A DNA stretch of 64,000 nt from Dyadobacter sp. CECT 9275 (lineage in GTDB: Bacteria; Bacteroidota; Bacteroidia; Cytophagales; Spirosomataceae), in assembly GCF_907164905.1 (NCBI RefSeq), contig NZ_CAJRAF010000002.1:2790001-2854000 (forward strand), written 5' to 3'. This document shows, in pieces, positions 43,503 through 51,893 of this stretch; position 1 is the first letter of the stretch; every line of letters starts with the position of its first letter. The notes under the pieces were generated by a model. The model worked only from the letters and a program-made list of their open reading frames with translations. It did no database searches and was not told the origin of the DNA. Both the position numbers and the translations under genes were made by a program.

Positions 43503-44679
43503 GCGCCTCCTTTCTTTTGTGATAATAAAAATACAGCGCAAACACCAGTCCAAGCAAGGCAAAGCCAGCCATGACATTAAATACCAGCGGGAAATTCTCG
43601 TAACGGTTGGCAAAGAGCGATGCCGACAAAACCGCGCCTATTCCTATGCCCGCTTCCAGTGTAATAAACATGGTGGCCAGAGACCGTCCACGGTTATGGT
43701 CTCCGCTCTGGTCTACCGTCCAGGCAGAAAGGACAGGCGATAAAATCCCCATACTGATCCCAAAGAAAGCTGCGCCCGTCAGAAACGTCGTGACATTGTG
43801 CGCATATCCTGTAACGACCATCGATACAATCAGTACCACACAACCCACTACCGTAACCGGAATTCTGCCCCGCCGGTCGGAAATTCTTCCGGCGAACAAC
43901 CGGACCAGAATGGAAAAGATGGTAAATACCATAAAGTAAATCCCGCGGTTGGACAATCCCAGAAACCTGCTGAAATCAGGAGTGAGCGTTGACACCGCTC
44001 CAAAGCCGAAATAAATTACGAAGGTGATCAGTGCCGGTTTGTATACGTCGGGTTCAAAAATATCACGCGGGGTAATTTTAAAAGCATCCAGTGAAAACGC
44101 CTGTTTTTTCGCCAGTGTTTCTTTCATGTTAACGAGGATCAAAATAGATAACAAGGCAAAAACCGACGAGGTATAAAACAATACATTAAGCGAAAACCAG
44201 TTACTGATCATACTTCCGACAGCCGGCCCGAACGCCGAACCCAACCCCATACACATCCCATGAATCCCCAAAGCTTCTCCCCTTCGGTTGGCCGGTACGA
44301 TATCTGCCACATAAGCCGAGGTACCCGTGGGTTTAAAACCGGTGGAGAAACCGTGCACGAGTCTCAAGAGTAGAAACGGCATGACGGTGGTGAAAACAGG
44401 ATAAAGAAATCCGCAGATAAAGCAAACCAACGATCCGAAGGCCATGACGGGGACCCGCCCGATACGGTCGGTAAGCCTGCCGCTGAAAGGTCTCGACAAA
44501 CCGGCCGTCAAAGTAAAAAGGCCAATAATAAATCCTTTGTATTCAGCCCCTCCCATGTTTGTCAGATAGGATGGAAGCTCAGGAATCAACATATTAAAAC
44601 TCGAAGAAAACAAAAACGAACTTAACCCGAGCAGCCAGAATTGTGTAGTAAAAATTCCTTTGGAAGTACTATTTTGCAT
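43492..44679 (-). CDS. MFS transporter
   Basis: A 395-residue protein with 12 predicted membrane helices in two halves. The loop between TM2 and TM3 carries GRLTDRIGRVPVM, the family A-motif, and the second half repeats it as GRISDRRGRIPVT. The RLVHGFSTGFKPTGTSAYVA segment is typical of drug-proton antiporter-like MFS proteins. It probably exports small molecules from the cytoplasm; the substrate is unknown. It is divergent from corA and shares a transcript with the IMPACT gene, whose start it overlaps. Confidence 0.9.
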   Translation of the reverse strand: MQNSTSKGIFTTQFWLLGLSSFLFSSSFNMLIPELPSYLTNMGGAEYKGFIIGLFTLTAGLSRPFSGRLTDRIGRVPVMAFGSLVCFICGFLYPVFTTVMPFLLLRLVHGFSTGFKPTGTSAYVADIVPANRRGEALGIHGMCMGLGSAFGPAVGSMISNWFSLNVLFYTSSVFALLSILILVNMKETLAKKQAFSLDAFKITPRDIFEPDVYKPALITFVIYFGFGAVSTLTPDFSRFLGLSNRGIYFMVFTIFSILVRLFAGRISDRRGRIPVTVVGCVVLIVSMVVTGYAHNVTTFLTGAAFFGISMGILSPVLSAWTVDQSGDHNRGRSLATMFITLEAGIGIGAVLSASLFANRYENFPLVFNVMAGFALLGLVFALYFYYHKRKEARVI

Positions 44680-44827
44680 GCGGTAAAATTACAAGAAAGA
44701 AAAACGTTTCACGCACGGTTCAGAATATTTTATGGAAAAGGAACGGCAAACTTTACCCAGGGTGTTTTTTTCTTGTCATTGCAGTATCATGCCTTACTTT
44801 CTGCTTCTTTTTTAACAATTTTAAAAC

Positions 44828-45772
44828 ATGGTACGTATTTTTTACAAGGAAGGGCGGCAGATCAGAAGAGAAAATGATATCCGCGAACTGGGAAATGTTA
44901 AAAATCTGCTTTGGGTAGACTTGCAGTCGCCTTCGGCGGAAGAAGAGGAATGGGTTGAAAACAAATGTGAAATAAGTTTCCAGACACCTCAGGAAATCGT
45001 TGAAATTGAAAGCAGTTCGAGGTTTTTTGAACAGAACGATACCATCAACGCCAACTCCAACTTTTTAAGGATCGAGCGCGATGGTTATGAAACCTATCCG
45101 GTTTCGTTCATTTTACACAAAAATGTACTATTCACCTACCGCCGGGGAGATTCCAACACTTTTGCGGATACGGTCAAAAAAATGAAGGTTAGCCCGGATA
45201 CCTTTCAAACCGGGGTAGACTTTATGCTCATGCTGCTGGAAACGCGCATTGAGGCAGATGCCGATTCGCTGGAAGCTATTTCCAGGGATATCTCCGCGAT
45301 CAGCAAGGACCTGTCCCACGAACAGAAAGCACGGCAGGAAGTACTGATTCGCATCAGCGGCCTGCAGGAAATTACGATGATGCTGCGCGAAACCAGCATT
45401 GACAAGCAGCGCGTTCTTTCGGGTATCCTGAGAAGCCAGTATTTCCCGGAAGACCGGAAAGAACATTTGCGGATCATATTAAAAGACATCAGTTCGCTGC
45501 TGGAATATACCACTTTCAATTTTGAGCGGCTGGAATATCTCCAGAATACCTTCATGGGTCTGATTAATCTGGAACAGAGCCAGGTGATCAAAATCTTCAC
45601 CGTGGTGACGATCATCTTTATGCCTCCCACGCTTATTGCAGGTATATTCGGAATGAATTACGATCACATCCCTACCACGGGACATGTCTGGGGATTTTGG
45701 GCTTCCCTTATCCTGATGATCGCTTCGTCCCTGATTGTGTTATGGTTTTTCAGAAGGAAGAAATGGATTTAA
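44828..45772 (+). CDS. corA: CorA family magnesium/divalent-cation transporter
   Basis: A 314-residue protein with a large soluble N-terminal cytoplasmic domain (about 1-245, with a long coiled helix region RIEADADSLEAISRDISAIS) and two C-terminal transmembrane helices. The pore signature GMN is at 275-277 (GIFGMNYDHIP), followed by the second helix and the basic tail FFRRKKWI. It forms a pentameric channel for Mg2+ (or Co2+/Ni2+). It stands alone, divergent from the MFS gene, and converges with the FkbM gene; a strong hairpin lies between. Confidence 0.93.
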   Translation: MVRIFYKEGRQIRRENDIRELGNVKNLLWVDLQSPSAEEEEWVENKCEISFQTPQEIVEIESSSRFFEQNDTINANSNFLRIERDGYETYPVSFILHKNVLFTYRRGDSNTFADTVKKMKVSPDTFQTGVDFMLMLLETRIEADADSLEAISRDISAISKDLSHEQKARQEVLIRISGLQEITMMLRETSIDKQRVLSGILRSQYFPEDRKEHLRIILKDISSLLEYTTFNFERLEYLQNTFMGLINLEQSQVIKIFTVVTIIFMPPTLIAGIFGMNYDHIPTTGHVWGFWASLILMIASSLIVLWFFRRKKWI

Positions 45773-45797
45773 AAATCCCCCGGTTATTCCGGGGGAT
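45771..45797 (-). terminator. Terminator between corA and the FkbM gene
   Basis: ATCCCCCGG (45775-45783) and CCGGGGGAT (45789-45797) form a perfect 9-bp GC-rich stem around a TTATT loop. On the minus strand it is followed by TTTTT, so it ends the FkbM gene; it may also stop corA transcripts. Confidence 0.82.
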
Positions 45798-45829
45798 CAA
45801 AAAGCCTGTTAAATCAATAACTTGCTGAA

Positions 45830-46660
45830 TTACTCTGCGTTTGCGATGGCATAAAAATTAAAGGTTTTCCATCTGTTCATATCCTTCGGGCCTTCCAGCT
45901 TTATAATTTCTGCGTTTTCGTCGAAATCCGAAAAGTAATAGAGCGTATAATCCAGATCCGCCACGATGTTGTACAGTTCCGCCCGTTCTTCGGAAGTGGC
46001 TCTTGTAAAACACTCAGCCACCAGCACAGGCTTATATTTCGTCAGCAAATTACCTATGGAGCCAATTACCTCCTTGTCTGCGCCTTCCACATCCACTTTG
46101 ATAAATGAAAGCTTGGGCAATAGCGCCCGGTAATTTTTTTCAAGGAATTTTTCAAGATTAATCCCCGTAATCTTCTGTGGTAACTGAAACGCTCCCTGGT
46201 CGGAAACGATTTCGTTGGAAATTCCACCATTACCGAAAGATGCCTCTGACGAATGATAATAGAATTCTCCTTCATCCTTGGTGATGGCGTAAGGAAATGG
46301 GGCTATATTGGTTTTATCCCGATTGAGTTTCACATTCTCTTCCAGAATTTTGTAAACATGTGGATTGGGGTCAAAACCTATTGTTGTTCCGGTTTTACCT
46401 GCTGCCAGGGCCATGGGCACCGTAGTATCTCCTATATTGGTACCGATGTCAATACAAAGTGCGCCTTTGGGAATGAATTTTTTAAAGAAATTGACTTCTT
46501 CCTGTGATATAACTTTGGGCGTTACCAATGGATTGTTCCAGTTGGCGAAGGCGATTTCGCCTTCTTCTTTCAGGATAAATTTACTGACCGTATGCGAATA
46601 TTCTTGAAACTGACGACGGGCCTTTTTCCTGGCAAATGATTTTTTCAGATAGTCGAGCAT
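45830..46660 (-). CDS. FkbM family methyltransferase
   Basis: A 276-residue SAM-dependent methyltransferase. The SAM-binding motif I is CIDIGTNIGDTTVPMALA (69-86), motif II lies at GFDPNPHVYKILEENVKLN, and the FkbM-specific SFIKVDVEGADKEVIGSI follows. FkbM proteins O-methylate sugars or small molecules. Its upstream neighbour on the same strand is a glycosyltransferase, with 51 bp between them, so modification of a surface glycan is a fair inference. Its own start ATG is the first in frame. Confidence 0.88.
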   Translation of the reverse strand: MLDYLKKSFARKKARRQFQEYSHTVSKFILKEEGEIAFANWNNPLVTPKVISQEEVNFFKKFIPKGALCIDIGTNIGDTTVPMALAAGKTGTTIGFDPNPHVYKILEENVKLNRDKTNIAPFPYAITKDEGEFYYHSSEASFGNGGISNEIVSDQGAFQLPQKITGINLEKFLEKNYRALLPKLSFIKVDVEGADKEVIGSIGNLLTKYKPVLVAECFTRATSEERAELYNIVADLDYTLYYFSDFDENAEIIKLEGPKDMNRWKTFNFYAIANAE

Positions 46661-46711
46661 ACAAAAGATAAAGTATAGAGGTTGTACGGTGTAAGTAATT
46701 TTTAAAGAAAG

Positions 46712-47596
46712 TTAAATAAATCTATAATTCCGAAATTCAAAAAGCCTCCTGCCGGTTTTCTTTTCAAACCAGTATAACAGCGCATCTTTCAGCTTGAACT
46801 TCTTCTTGCTAAGATCCAGGTCCACTTTCCAGTTTTGCGAAGCGATGCGCCGTTTCATCACAGCAGGATGAGTACCAGTGAATAATTTAAGAGAATCAAA
46901 AGCACTGTAATCAAAAAAGTCTTCGGATTTCAATACTCTTTCCCACTCTTCGTCGTCTTTCCAGAAGCGGCTGACATTCTTCATCTTCGTTTTCATCTGC
47001 ACCGGGCTTTTCACCCAGCCATAATGATAGATTGCCGCTCCCGAATGTTTTACATTCAACTTTTCAGTACCCTTTCTGAATCCCTGGGCATCGCGGTACG
47101 CAGCTATTTTGCGCTGCGACAATCCGGCTTCATTCCTCACTATCCTGATCTCCCGACGGTACCATTTACGGCTGTCGCCATAATAATCATAGGTTCCGTA
47201 AAAGTGAACATAATCAAACAGCAAACCTTCTACCCGTTGATCCCCGACGTATTTTTCACAGGAATCTCTGATGACCGCATGATATTTCTCATGTAAAACC
47301 TCATCTCCCTGAATATAAAACGCCCAGTCGGAATCCGTAGCTACCTGCTTCAATGCTTTGTCGGTTTCCACGGCGAGTACCTTTCCCCCTTCCCGTAAGG
47401 TCATATCCCACTCCGATTCTACGATCCGGATCTTGGGCGAAGGAATACTCCGGATTAACCCCAGTGTATCATCATCACTTTTACCCACACTCACTAACAT
47501 CTCGTCAACCACAGGCAGAATGGATTCAATTGCTTCCACAATCGGGTAGTCGTTCTGAATGGCGTTGCGGATGATGGTAAATCCTGAAATTTTCAA
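46712..47596 (-). CDS. Glycosyltransferase family 2-like protein, TTG start
   Basis: A 294-residue protein with a GT-A-type N-terminal half: FTIIRNAIQNDYPIVEAIES, DEMLVSVGKSDDDT and the QGDEV motif at 96-100 in the place of a metal-binding DxD. The C-terminus ends with RLFEFRNYRFI, which recurs in this family. The frame opens with a TTG at 47596; no ATG is available near the conserved N-terminus, so TTG is the start. It would transfer a sugar in the cytoplasm. It precedes the FkbM methyltransferase gene by 51 bp. Confidence 0.85.
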   Translation of the reverse strand: MKISGFTIIRNAIQNDYPIVEAIESILPVVDEMLVSVGKSDDDTLGLIRSIPSPKIRIVESEWDMTLREGGKVLAVETDKALKQVATDSDWAFYIQGDEVLHEKYHAVIRDSCEKYVGDQRVEGLLFDYVHFYGTYDYYGDSRKWYRREIRIVRNEAGLSQRKIAAYRDAQGFRKGTEKLNVKHSGAAIYHYGWVKSPVQMKTKMKNVSRFWKDDEEWERVLKSEDFFDYSAFDSLKLFTGTHPAVMKRRIASQNWKVDLDLSKKKFKLKDALLYWFEKKTGRRLFEFRNYRFI

Positions 47597-47692
47597 TTTT
47601 TTACTGATATTTAAAAGATTGCTGCCGACAAAGTTAAGTCAATCCCGAAAAGAATTTTTCTAAATACCAATATCATTTTGATGGATACAACC

Positions 47693-47723
47693 TTGAGATT
47701 CCGCCTCAAAGGGTGTAGATTTG
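47693..47723 (+). promoter_or_regulatory. Promoter of nrdB
   Basis: TAGATTTG (47716-47723) matches TAnnTTTG, with TTG (47693-47695) 20 bp upstream as the -33 element. It implies a leader of about 75 nt before the nrdB ATG. Confidence 0.65.
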
Positions 47724-47743
47724 TTTTGCCCTCGTTTCCGAAG

Positions 47744-47761
47744 TTCGGGTTTTTACCCGAA
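47744..47761 (+). promoter_or_regulatory. Hairpin in the nrdB leader
   Basis: TTCGGGT (47744-47750) and ACCCGAA (47755-47761) form a 7-bp stem with a TTTT loop, 44 bp before the nrdB ATG and inside the predicted 5' leader. Confidence 0.5.
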
Positions 47762-47805
47762 TTATAAAATGCAAGTACTGGTCTCTGAAAATTTATAACT
47801 TAACT

Positions 47806-48816
47806 ATGTCACAAGAAATTACGAAACCGGGGATAGCACCTGAGCCCCTGTTGGTTGAAGATCCTTTGCGTTTTGTTTTATTCCCTATCAAACACAACGA
47901 TATATGGGAGATGTACAAAAGACATGAAGCCTCATTTTGGACGGCCGAAGAAATTGACCTCTCGCAGGACCAGAAAGACTGGGAAAACCTCAACGATGGA
48001 GAACGTCATTTTATATCGCACGTACTGGCATTCTTTGCAGCCTCAGACGGTATCGTAAATGAAAACCTGGCCGTCAACTTCCTAAGTGAAGTACAATACG
48101 CCGAAGCCAAATGTTTTTACGGCTTTCAGATTGCAATGGAAAATATCCATTCCGAAACGTATTCCCTGCTAATTGATACTTACATTAAGGACCCCACAGA
48201 AAAAGACCATTTGCTGCGGGCCATTGATACCATACCCTGCGTACAGAAAAAAGCAGAGTGGGCTTTAAAATGGATTAACAGTCCGGTTTTCGCTGAACGA
48301 ATTATTGCTTTTGCTGCCGTGGAAGGCATTTTCTTTTCAGGCTCTTTCTGTTCCATATTCTGGCTGAAAAAACGCGGTTTAATGCCAGGCCTATCCTTCT
48401 CTAACGAGCTCATATCCAGAGATGAAGGCTTGCATTGCGAGTTTGCATGTTTATTATATACCCAGCATATCGTCAACCAGCTACCGCCCGAACGCGTGAT
48501 TGAGATCATGCTGGATGCCGTGAGAATAGAGCAGGAGTTTGTGACGGATGCATTGCCCGTTTCACTTATCGGGATGAATGCGGAGCTCATGAACCAGTAC
48601 ATTGAGTACATAGCCGATTTCTGGCTTGAACGCCTGGGCTGTCCCAAGCAGTTTGGCTCTGCCAACCCATTTGACTTTATGGAGCTGATATCCCTTCCGG
48701 GAAAAACCAATTTCTTTGAAAAACGGGTGGGCGAATATCAGAAAGCCGGCGTGATGAGCGGCGTGAAGGACAAGGAATCGGGAGGCCACAAGATATCTTT
48801 TGAAGAAGATTTCTGA
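47806..48816 (+). CDS. nrdB: Ribonucleotide reductase small (beta) subunit, class Ia
   Basis: A 336-residue R2 protein of the eukaryote-like NrdB type. The di-iron ligands are visible: Asp81 ([11 protein letters not shown]), Glu112 and His115 (MENIHSETY), Glu173 ([11 protein letters not shown]), Glu207 and His210 (RDEGLHCEF). The radical tyrosine is Tyr119. The C-terminal tail ends FEEDF, the segment that docks on the alpha subunit. It makes the tyrosyl radical for dNTP synthesis. The catalytic subunit gene nrdA is not adjacent or in the window, unlike many Bacteroidota where the two form an operon. Confidence 0.96.
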   Translation: MSQEITKPGIAPEPLLVEDPLRFVLFPIKHNDIWEMYKRHEASFWTAEEIDLSQDQKDWENLNDGERHFISHVLAFFAASDGIVNENLAVNFLSEVQYAEAKCFYGFQIAMENIHSETYSLLIDTYIKDPTEKDHLLRAIDTIPCVQKKAEWALKWINSPVFAERIIAFAAVEGIFFSGSFCSIFWLKKRGLMPGLSFSNELISRDEGLHCEFACLLYTQHIVNQLPPERVIEIMLDAVRIEQEFVTDALPVSLIGMNAELMNQYIEYIADFWLERLGCPKQFGSANPFDFMELISLPGKTNFFEKRVGEYQKAGVMSGVKDKESGGHKISFEEDF

Positions 48817-48837
48817 TCCTGATTATACTATCGAGTG

Positions 48838-48880
48838 CAAAGGGCTGGGGGAAATAGTACCTCCGGTCCTTTGTTATTTT
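48838..48880 (+). terminator. Terminator of nrdB
   Basis: CAAAGGGCTGGGGG (48838-48851) pairs with CCTCCGGTCCTTTG (48860-48873), allowing G-U pairs, and TTATTTT follows. It overlaps the 3' end of the convergent recX. Confidence 0.7.
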
Positions 48881-49341
48881 GCCCGGCCTGTCATTTCGTC
48901 AATAACTTTCCATACCAGTTCCGCCTCGTAACCCTTCCCCAAAGCAAACCGAGCCAGTTTCTGTTTGAGTCTGAAAGGATCCGTTTCCTTATCGGTTAAG
49001 GAGTCTCTCTTTTTAACCAAAAGCTCCTGCAGCCCCAGCAGATAGGTCCCTGATTCAATTTCTGCCATCCCTTTTTCAATGCTATACTCGCTGAGCCCTC
49101 GCCGGTGCAACTCCTGCCTGATCTTCATCTTCCCCCAGTGCTTTATCCGGTGCTTCCCGCCAGCGTAAGTTTTGGCAAACCTTTCCTCACTGAGATAGTT
49201 CAGGGATATAAGTTCTGCAATAAGCTCATCGGCTTCCTCCCCCCATACGTTCCATTTTTTAAGCCGCTGACGTACTTCATCCTGCGTCCGCTCCTGATAA
49301 GCACAATACGATGCTGCTTTTTGAAGAATAAGACGGTCCAT
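48874..49341 (-). CDS. recX: RecX family regulatory protein
   Basis: A 155-residue basic helical protein made of three-helix RecX repeats: AASYCAYQERTQDEVRQRLK, the motif LNYLSEERFAKTYAGGKHR and HWGKMKIRQELHRRGLSEY. RecX binds RecA filaments and limits their activity. recA is not in the window, so recX is a stand-alone gene here, convergent with nrdB and divergent from the metallophosphoesterase gene. Between the last two, TAATCTT (49365-49371) and AAGATTA (49383-49389) form an inverted repeat that could be a regulatory site. Confidence 0.88.
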   Translation of the reverse strand: MDRLILQKAASYCAYQERTQDEVRQRLKKWNVWGEEADELIAELISLNYLSEERFAKTYAGGKHRIKHWGKMKIRQELHRRGLSEYSIEKGMAEIESGTYLLGLQELLVKKRDSLTDKETDPFRLKQKLARFALGKGYEAELVWKVIDEMTGRAK

Positions 49342-49462
49342 CTTAAAACTTTGCCTGTGTTAAATAATCTTAAATAAGACACAAGATTAAAGAAAATATC
49401 ACTCTGGAATAATTATTTTTGGATGAATTAACCTGACGGACCCCGCCGTAACCTTTTCCAAG

Positions 49463-50278
49463 ATGAGCCTAAAGAGACGTTCCTTTCTAAAAACAATTCC
49501 AGCACTGTCGGGACTGACGATGCTGCCATCCGTGCCCAATGCGAAGCACCAGGCAGGTACTGCTCTGCGGATATTAGTGGCTTCTGATGGCCATTTTGGC
49601 CAGCCTGATACCGACTATCAGAAATTCCATGCGGATCTGATCGGGTGGATTAACCAGGAAAAGGTGCAAAAGGGAGTTGACTTTACCGTCTTCAACGGTG
49701 ACCTGGTCCATAACGATCCCAATTTATACTATGATCTTAAGTCAACTTTGGCCAACCTGCGTGTACCTTATTATGTCACAAGGGGAAATCATGATATGGT
49801 AGCGCTGGACGTATGGCAGAGTACCTGGGGATACCCTACCAACCATAGTTTCGTGAAAGGTGACTATGCCTTTATACTCGGAGATACCTCCAATGAAAAG
49901 GGCGAGTATATCTGTCCGGATCCTGTCTGGATGAAAAAAGAAATTGCGAAACACGCCGATAAAAAAGGCATATTCATATTCCTGCACATCACTCCGGTGA
50001 AATGGACAACGCACGCCATTGAATGCAAGGAAGTAACTGACCTGTTTGAGAACACAAAGAATGTAAAAGCCATTTTCCACGGCCACGATCACGATCAGGA
50101 CGGAACAAAAATGCTCGGTAAAAAACCTTACTTTTTCGACGGGCACTTCGGGGGAAGCTGGGGAACTTCCTACAAGGGATACCGGATTATTGAGATTTTC
50201 GAAGACGATACCTGGACCAGTTACCAGTACAATCCGACAGCCGCACCCGTTTTAAATAGTTTTACAGGAAAAATATAA
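49463..50278 (+). CDS. Exported metallophosphoesterase
   Basis: A 271-residue calcineurin-like phosphoesterase. Metal-binding motifs in order are SDGHFG (Asp42, His44), NGDLVH (Asp80), GNHD (Asn109, His110), LHITP and GHDHD. In the first motif the usual DxH is present. The N-terminus KRRSFLKTIPALSG has two arginines before a hydrophobic stretch, resembling a Tat signal, so export to the periplasm is likely. It would hydrolyse a phosphomono- or diester; substrate unknown. A TATTTTTG element (49414-49421) lies 41 bp before the start. Confidence 0.87.
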   Translation: MSLKRRSFLKTIPALSGLTMLPSVPNAKHQAGTALRILVASDGHFGQPDTDYQKFHADLIGWINQEKVQKGVDFTVFNGDLVHNDPNLYYDLKSTLANLRVPYYVTRGNHDMVALDVWQSTWGYPTNHSFVKGDYAFILGDTSNEKGEYICPDPVWMKKEIAKHADKKGIFIFLHITPVKWTTHAIECKEVTDLFENTKNVKAIFHGHDHDQDGTKMLGKKPYFFDGHFGGSWGTSYKGYRIIEIFEDDTWTSYQYNPTAAPVLNSFTGKI

Positions 50279-50304
50279 AATCACACCCACCAAGCACTAC
50301 TTAC

Positions 50305-50519
50305 TCAACGTTCTCCTCGTTCAATAGGCTGATCAGACTTAAGTATTCTGGTTCCATTATCTAAGGGAGTATTTTCAGGGTTTGCGTGATACACCGTTTT
50401 GGCATATTGAATCAGTTTTAATGCAGCATCTAACCGCTCCTGCGGCGTTTTGCTCCACCAATACGCTTGTCGTATGGCGGGATATCTTCAAATCTGTCCG
50501 ATTTTATTATTTTTCCCAT
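50305..50519 (-). pseudogene. Small gene disrupted by a single-base frameshift
   Basis: On the minus strand an ATG at 50519 opens MGKIIKSDRFEDIPPYD, after which the frame runs into a stop. The -1-shifted frame continues directly with QAYWWSKTPQERLDAALKLI and ends RILKSDQPIERGER before a stop at 50305. Adding one C at about 50468-50470 restores a 71-residue protein. Both halves look like real coding sequence, with a WWSKTP motif and matched N- and C-terminal I(I/L)KSD segments. I recall similar short Cytophagales proteins of unknown function but cannot verify this. It fills most of the 340-bp gap between the neighbouring plus-strand genes. Confidence 0.65.
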
Positions 50520-50618
50520 CATTCAAATTTACAACTTAAATCAACACCGGCAGCCTTCGGCCATTCATCTGGCATAGTTTTTAAATATTGTTGAAACTGT
50601 ACTTATCCCTATCTATTC

Positions 50619-51830
50619 ATGGATCTGATCAGTGGCCAACCCTGGTGGTTTTATAAAAACGGCATATCGAATGCCTATCCTTCCCTTACACAAAATACCA
50701 AAGAAGAAGTCGTTATCATGGGTGGCGGTATTACGGGCGCATTACTGGCATGGCACCTTACACGGGCCGGATTTCCGGTAATCGTTCTTGAGAAACGGCA
50801 TATTGGCATGGGCAGTACCTCGGGAAGTACCGCATTGCTCCAGTATGAAATTGATACCATGCTGACAGACCTGATTGGGATGATTGGTGAAAAAAACGCG
50901 GTCCGGAGCTACCAGCTTTGTGTAGAAGCCATTTACAAGGTTCAGCTGATCTGTAAAAAACTAAAGGTAAAGACGGACTTTGCCCTCCAGAAGAGCATTT
51001 ATTACGCATCTGTTTTAAAGGATCGGGACATTCTTCGGAAGGAATTTGAAGCACGCAAAAAAATGGGCATTGATGTGGAATGGTGGGACAGGGAAACGAT
51101 CAGGAAAAATATCCCCGATCTCAATAAAAGTGCAGCGATCCTCTCCCACGACGGAGCCCAGATAGACGCCTATCAGTTCACTCATTTTTTATTACAGGAT
51201 TGCATTTCCAAAGGTGCCAGGGTATATGATACCGTGGAAGTTACTGAGATAAAACACCATAGCCGGGGAGTTACGCTAATGCTTGACAACGGCTTTAAAT
51301 TAGACACTAAAAAGCTCGTCATCGCAAGCGGGTATGAGTCTCAGAATTACCTCTCCAAAAGGGTTGTAAGGCTGCATTCTTCCTACGCCATCATCAGCAA
51401 ACCGATAGATAACCAAAAGGAGCTTTGGTATGAAAATGCTATGTTATGGGAAAGTGCGAGACCCTATCTCTACATGCGCACCACGGCGGATAAACGCATG
51501 CTGATCGGGGGAAAAGACGAGATGTTCAGCAGTGCAGTGAAACGGGACAAGCTTCTGCACAAAAAAAGCCTTCAACTTGAAAATAATGCCAAAAAGATAT
51601 TCCCCCACCTTCCTTTTGTAACGGATTACAGCTGGTGCGGCACCTTTGCCGAAACAGAAGACGGGCTGCCATTTATCGGGTCAGTGAAGGAACATCCGGA
51701 TACTTACTTTGCACTTGGCTTCGGCGGAAATGGTATACTTTTCAGCATTCTCGCAGCCGAAATTATCACGGATCTGATGCAGGGAAAGAAAAATAGAGAT
51801 GCGGAGATTTTTAAGTTTGACAGAATATGA
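50619..51830 (+). CDS. FAD-dependent oxidoreductase (DAO family)
   Basis: A 403-residue flavoprotein. The Rossmann motif VVIMGGGITGALLAWHLTRA (31-50) and Glu58 bind FAD; SGSTALLQYEIDTMLTDLIG follows, and the C-terminal TYFALGFGGNGILFSILAAE is typical of the D-amino-acid/glycine oxidase family. It probably oxidises an amine or amino acid; the substrate cannot be read. It has no signal peptide. It stands alone between the broken small gene and the PKD-protein operon. Confidence 0.88.
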   Translation: MDLISGQPWWFYKNGISNAYPSLTQNTKEEVVIMGGGITGALLAWHLTRAGFPVIVLEKRHIGMGSTSGSTALLQYEIDTMLTDLIGMIGEKNAVRSYQLCVEAIYKVQLICKKLKVKTDFALQKSIYYASVLKDRDILRKEFEARKKMGIDVEWWDRETIRKNIPDLNKSAAILSHDGAQIDAYQFTHFLLQDCISKGARVYDTVEVTEIKHHSRGVTLMLDNGFKLDTKKLVIASGYESQNYLSKRVVRLHSSYAIISKPIDNQKELWYENAMLWESARPYLYMRTTADKRMLIGGKDEMFSSAVKRDKLLHKKSLQLENNAKKIFPHLPFVTDYSWCGTFAETEDGLPFIGSVKEHPDTYFALGFGGNGILFSILAAEIITDLMQGKKNRDAEIFKFDRI

Positions 51831-51893
51831 AAATATACTAACTTCCGTGCTGTTAAGTAACCTCCCAGAACTTTATCAGTACTAACCCTCATT

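Noticed and set aside
50382..50594. 70-codon plus-strand ORF in the 50.3-50.6 kb gap
   Set aside because: It has no recognisable features, while the minus strand in the same place holds two in-register halves of a more protein-like sequence.
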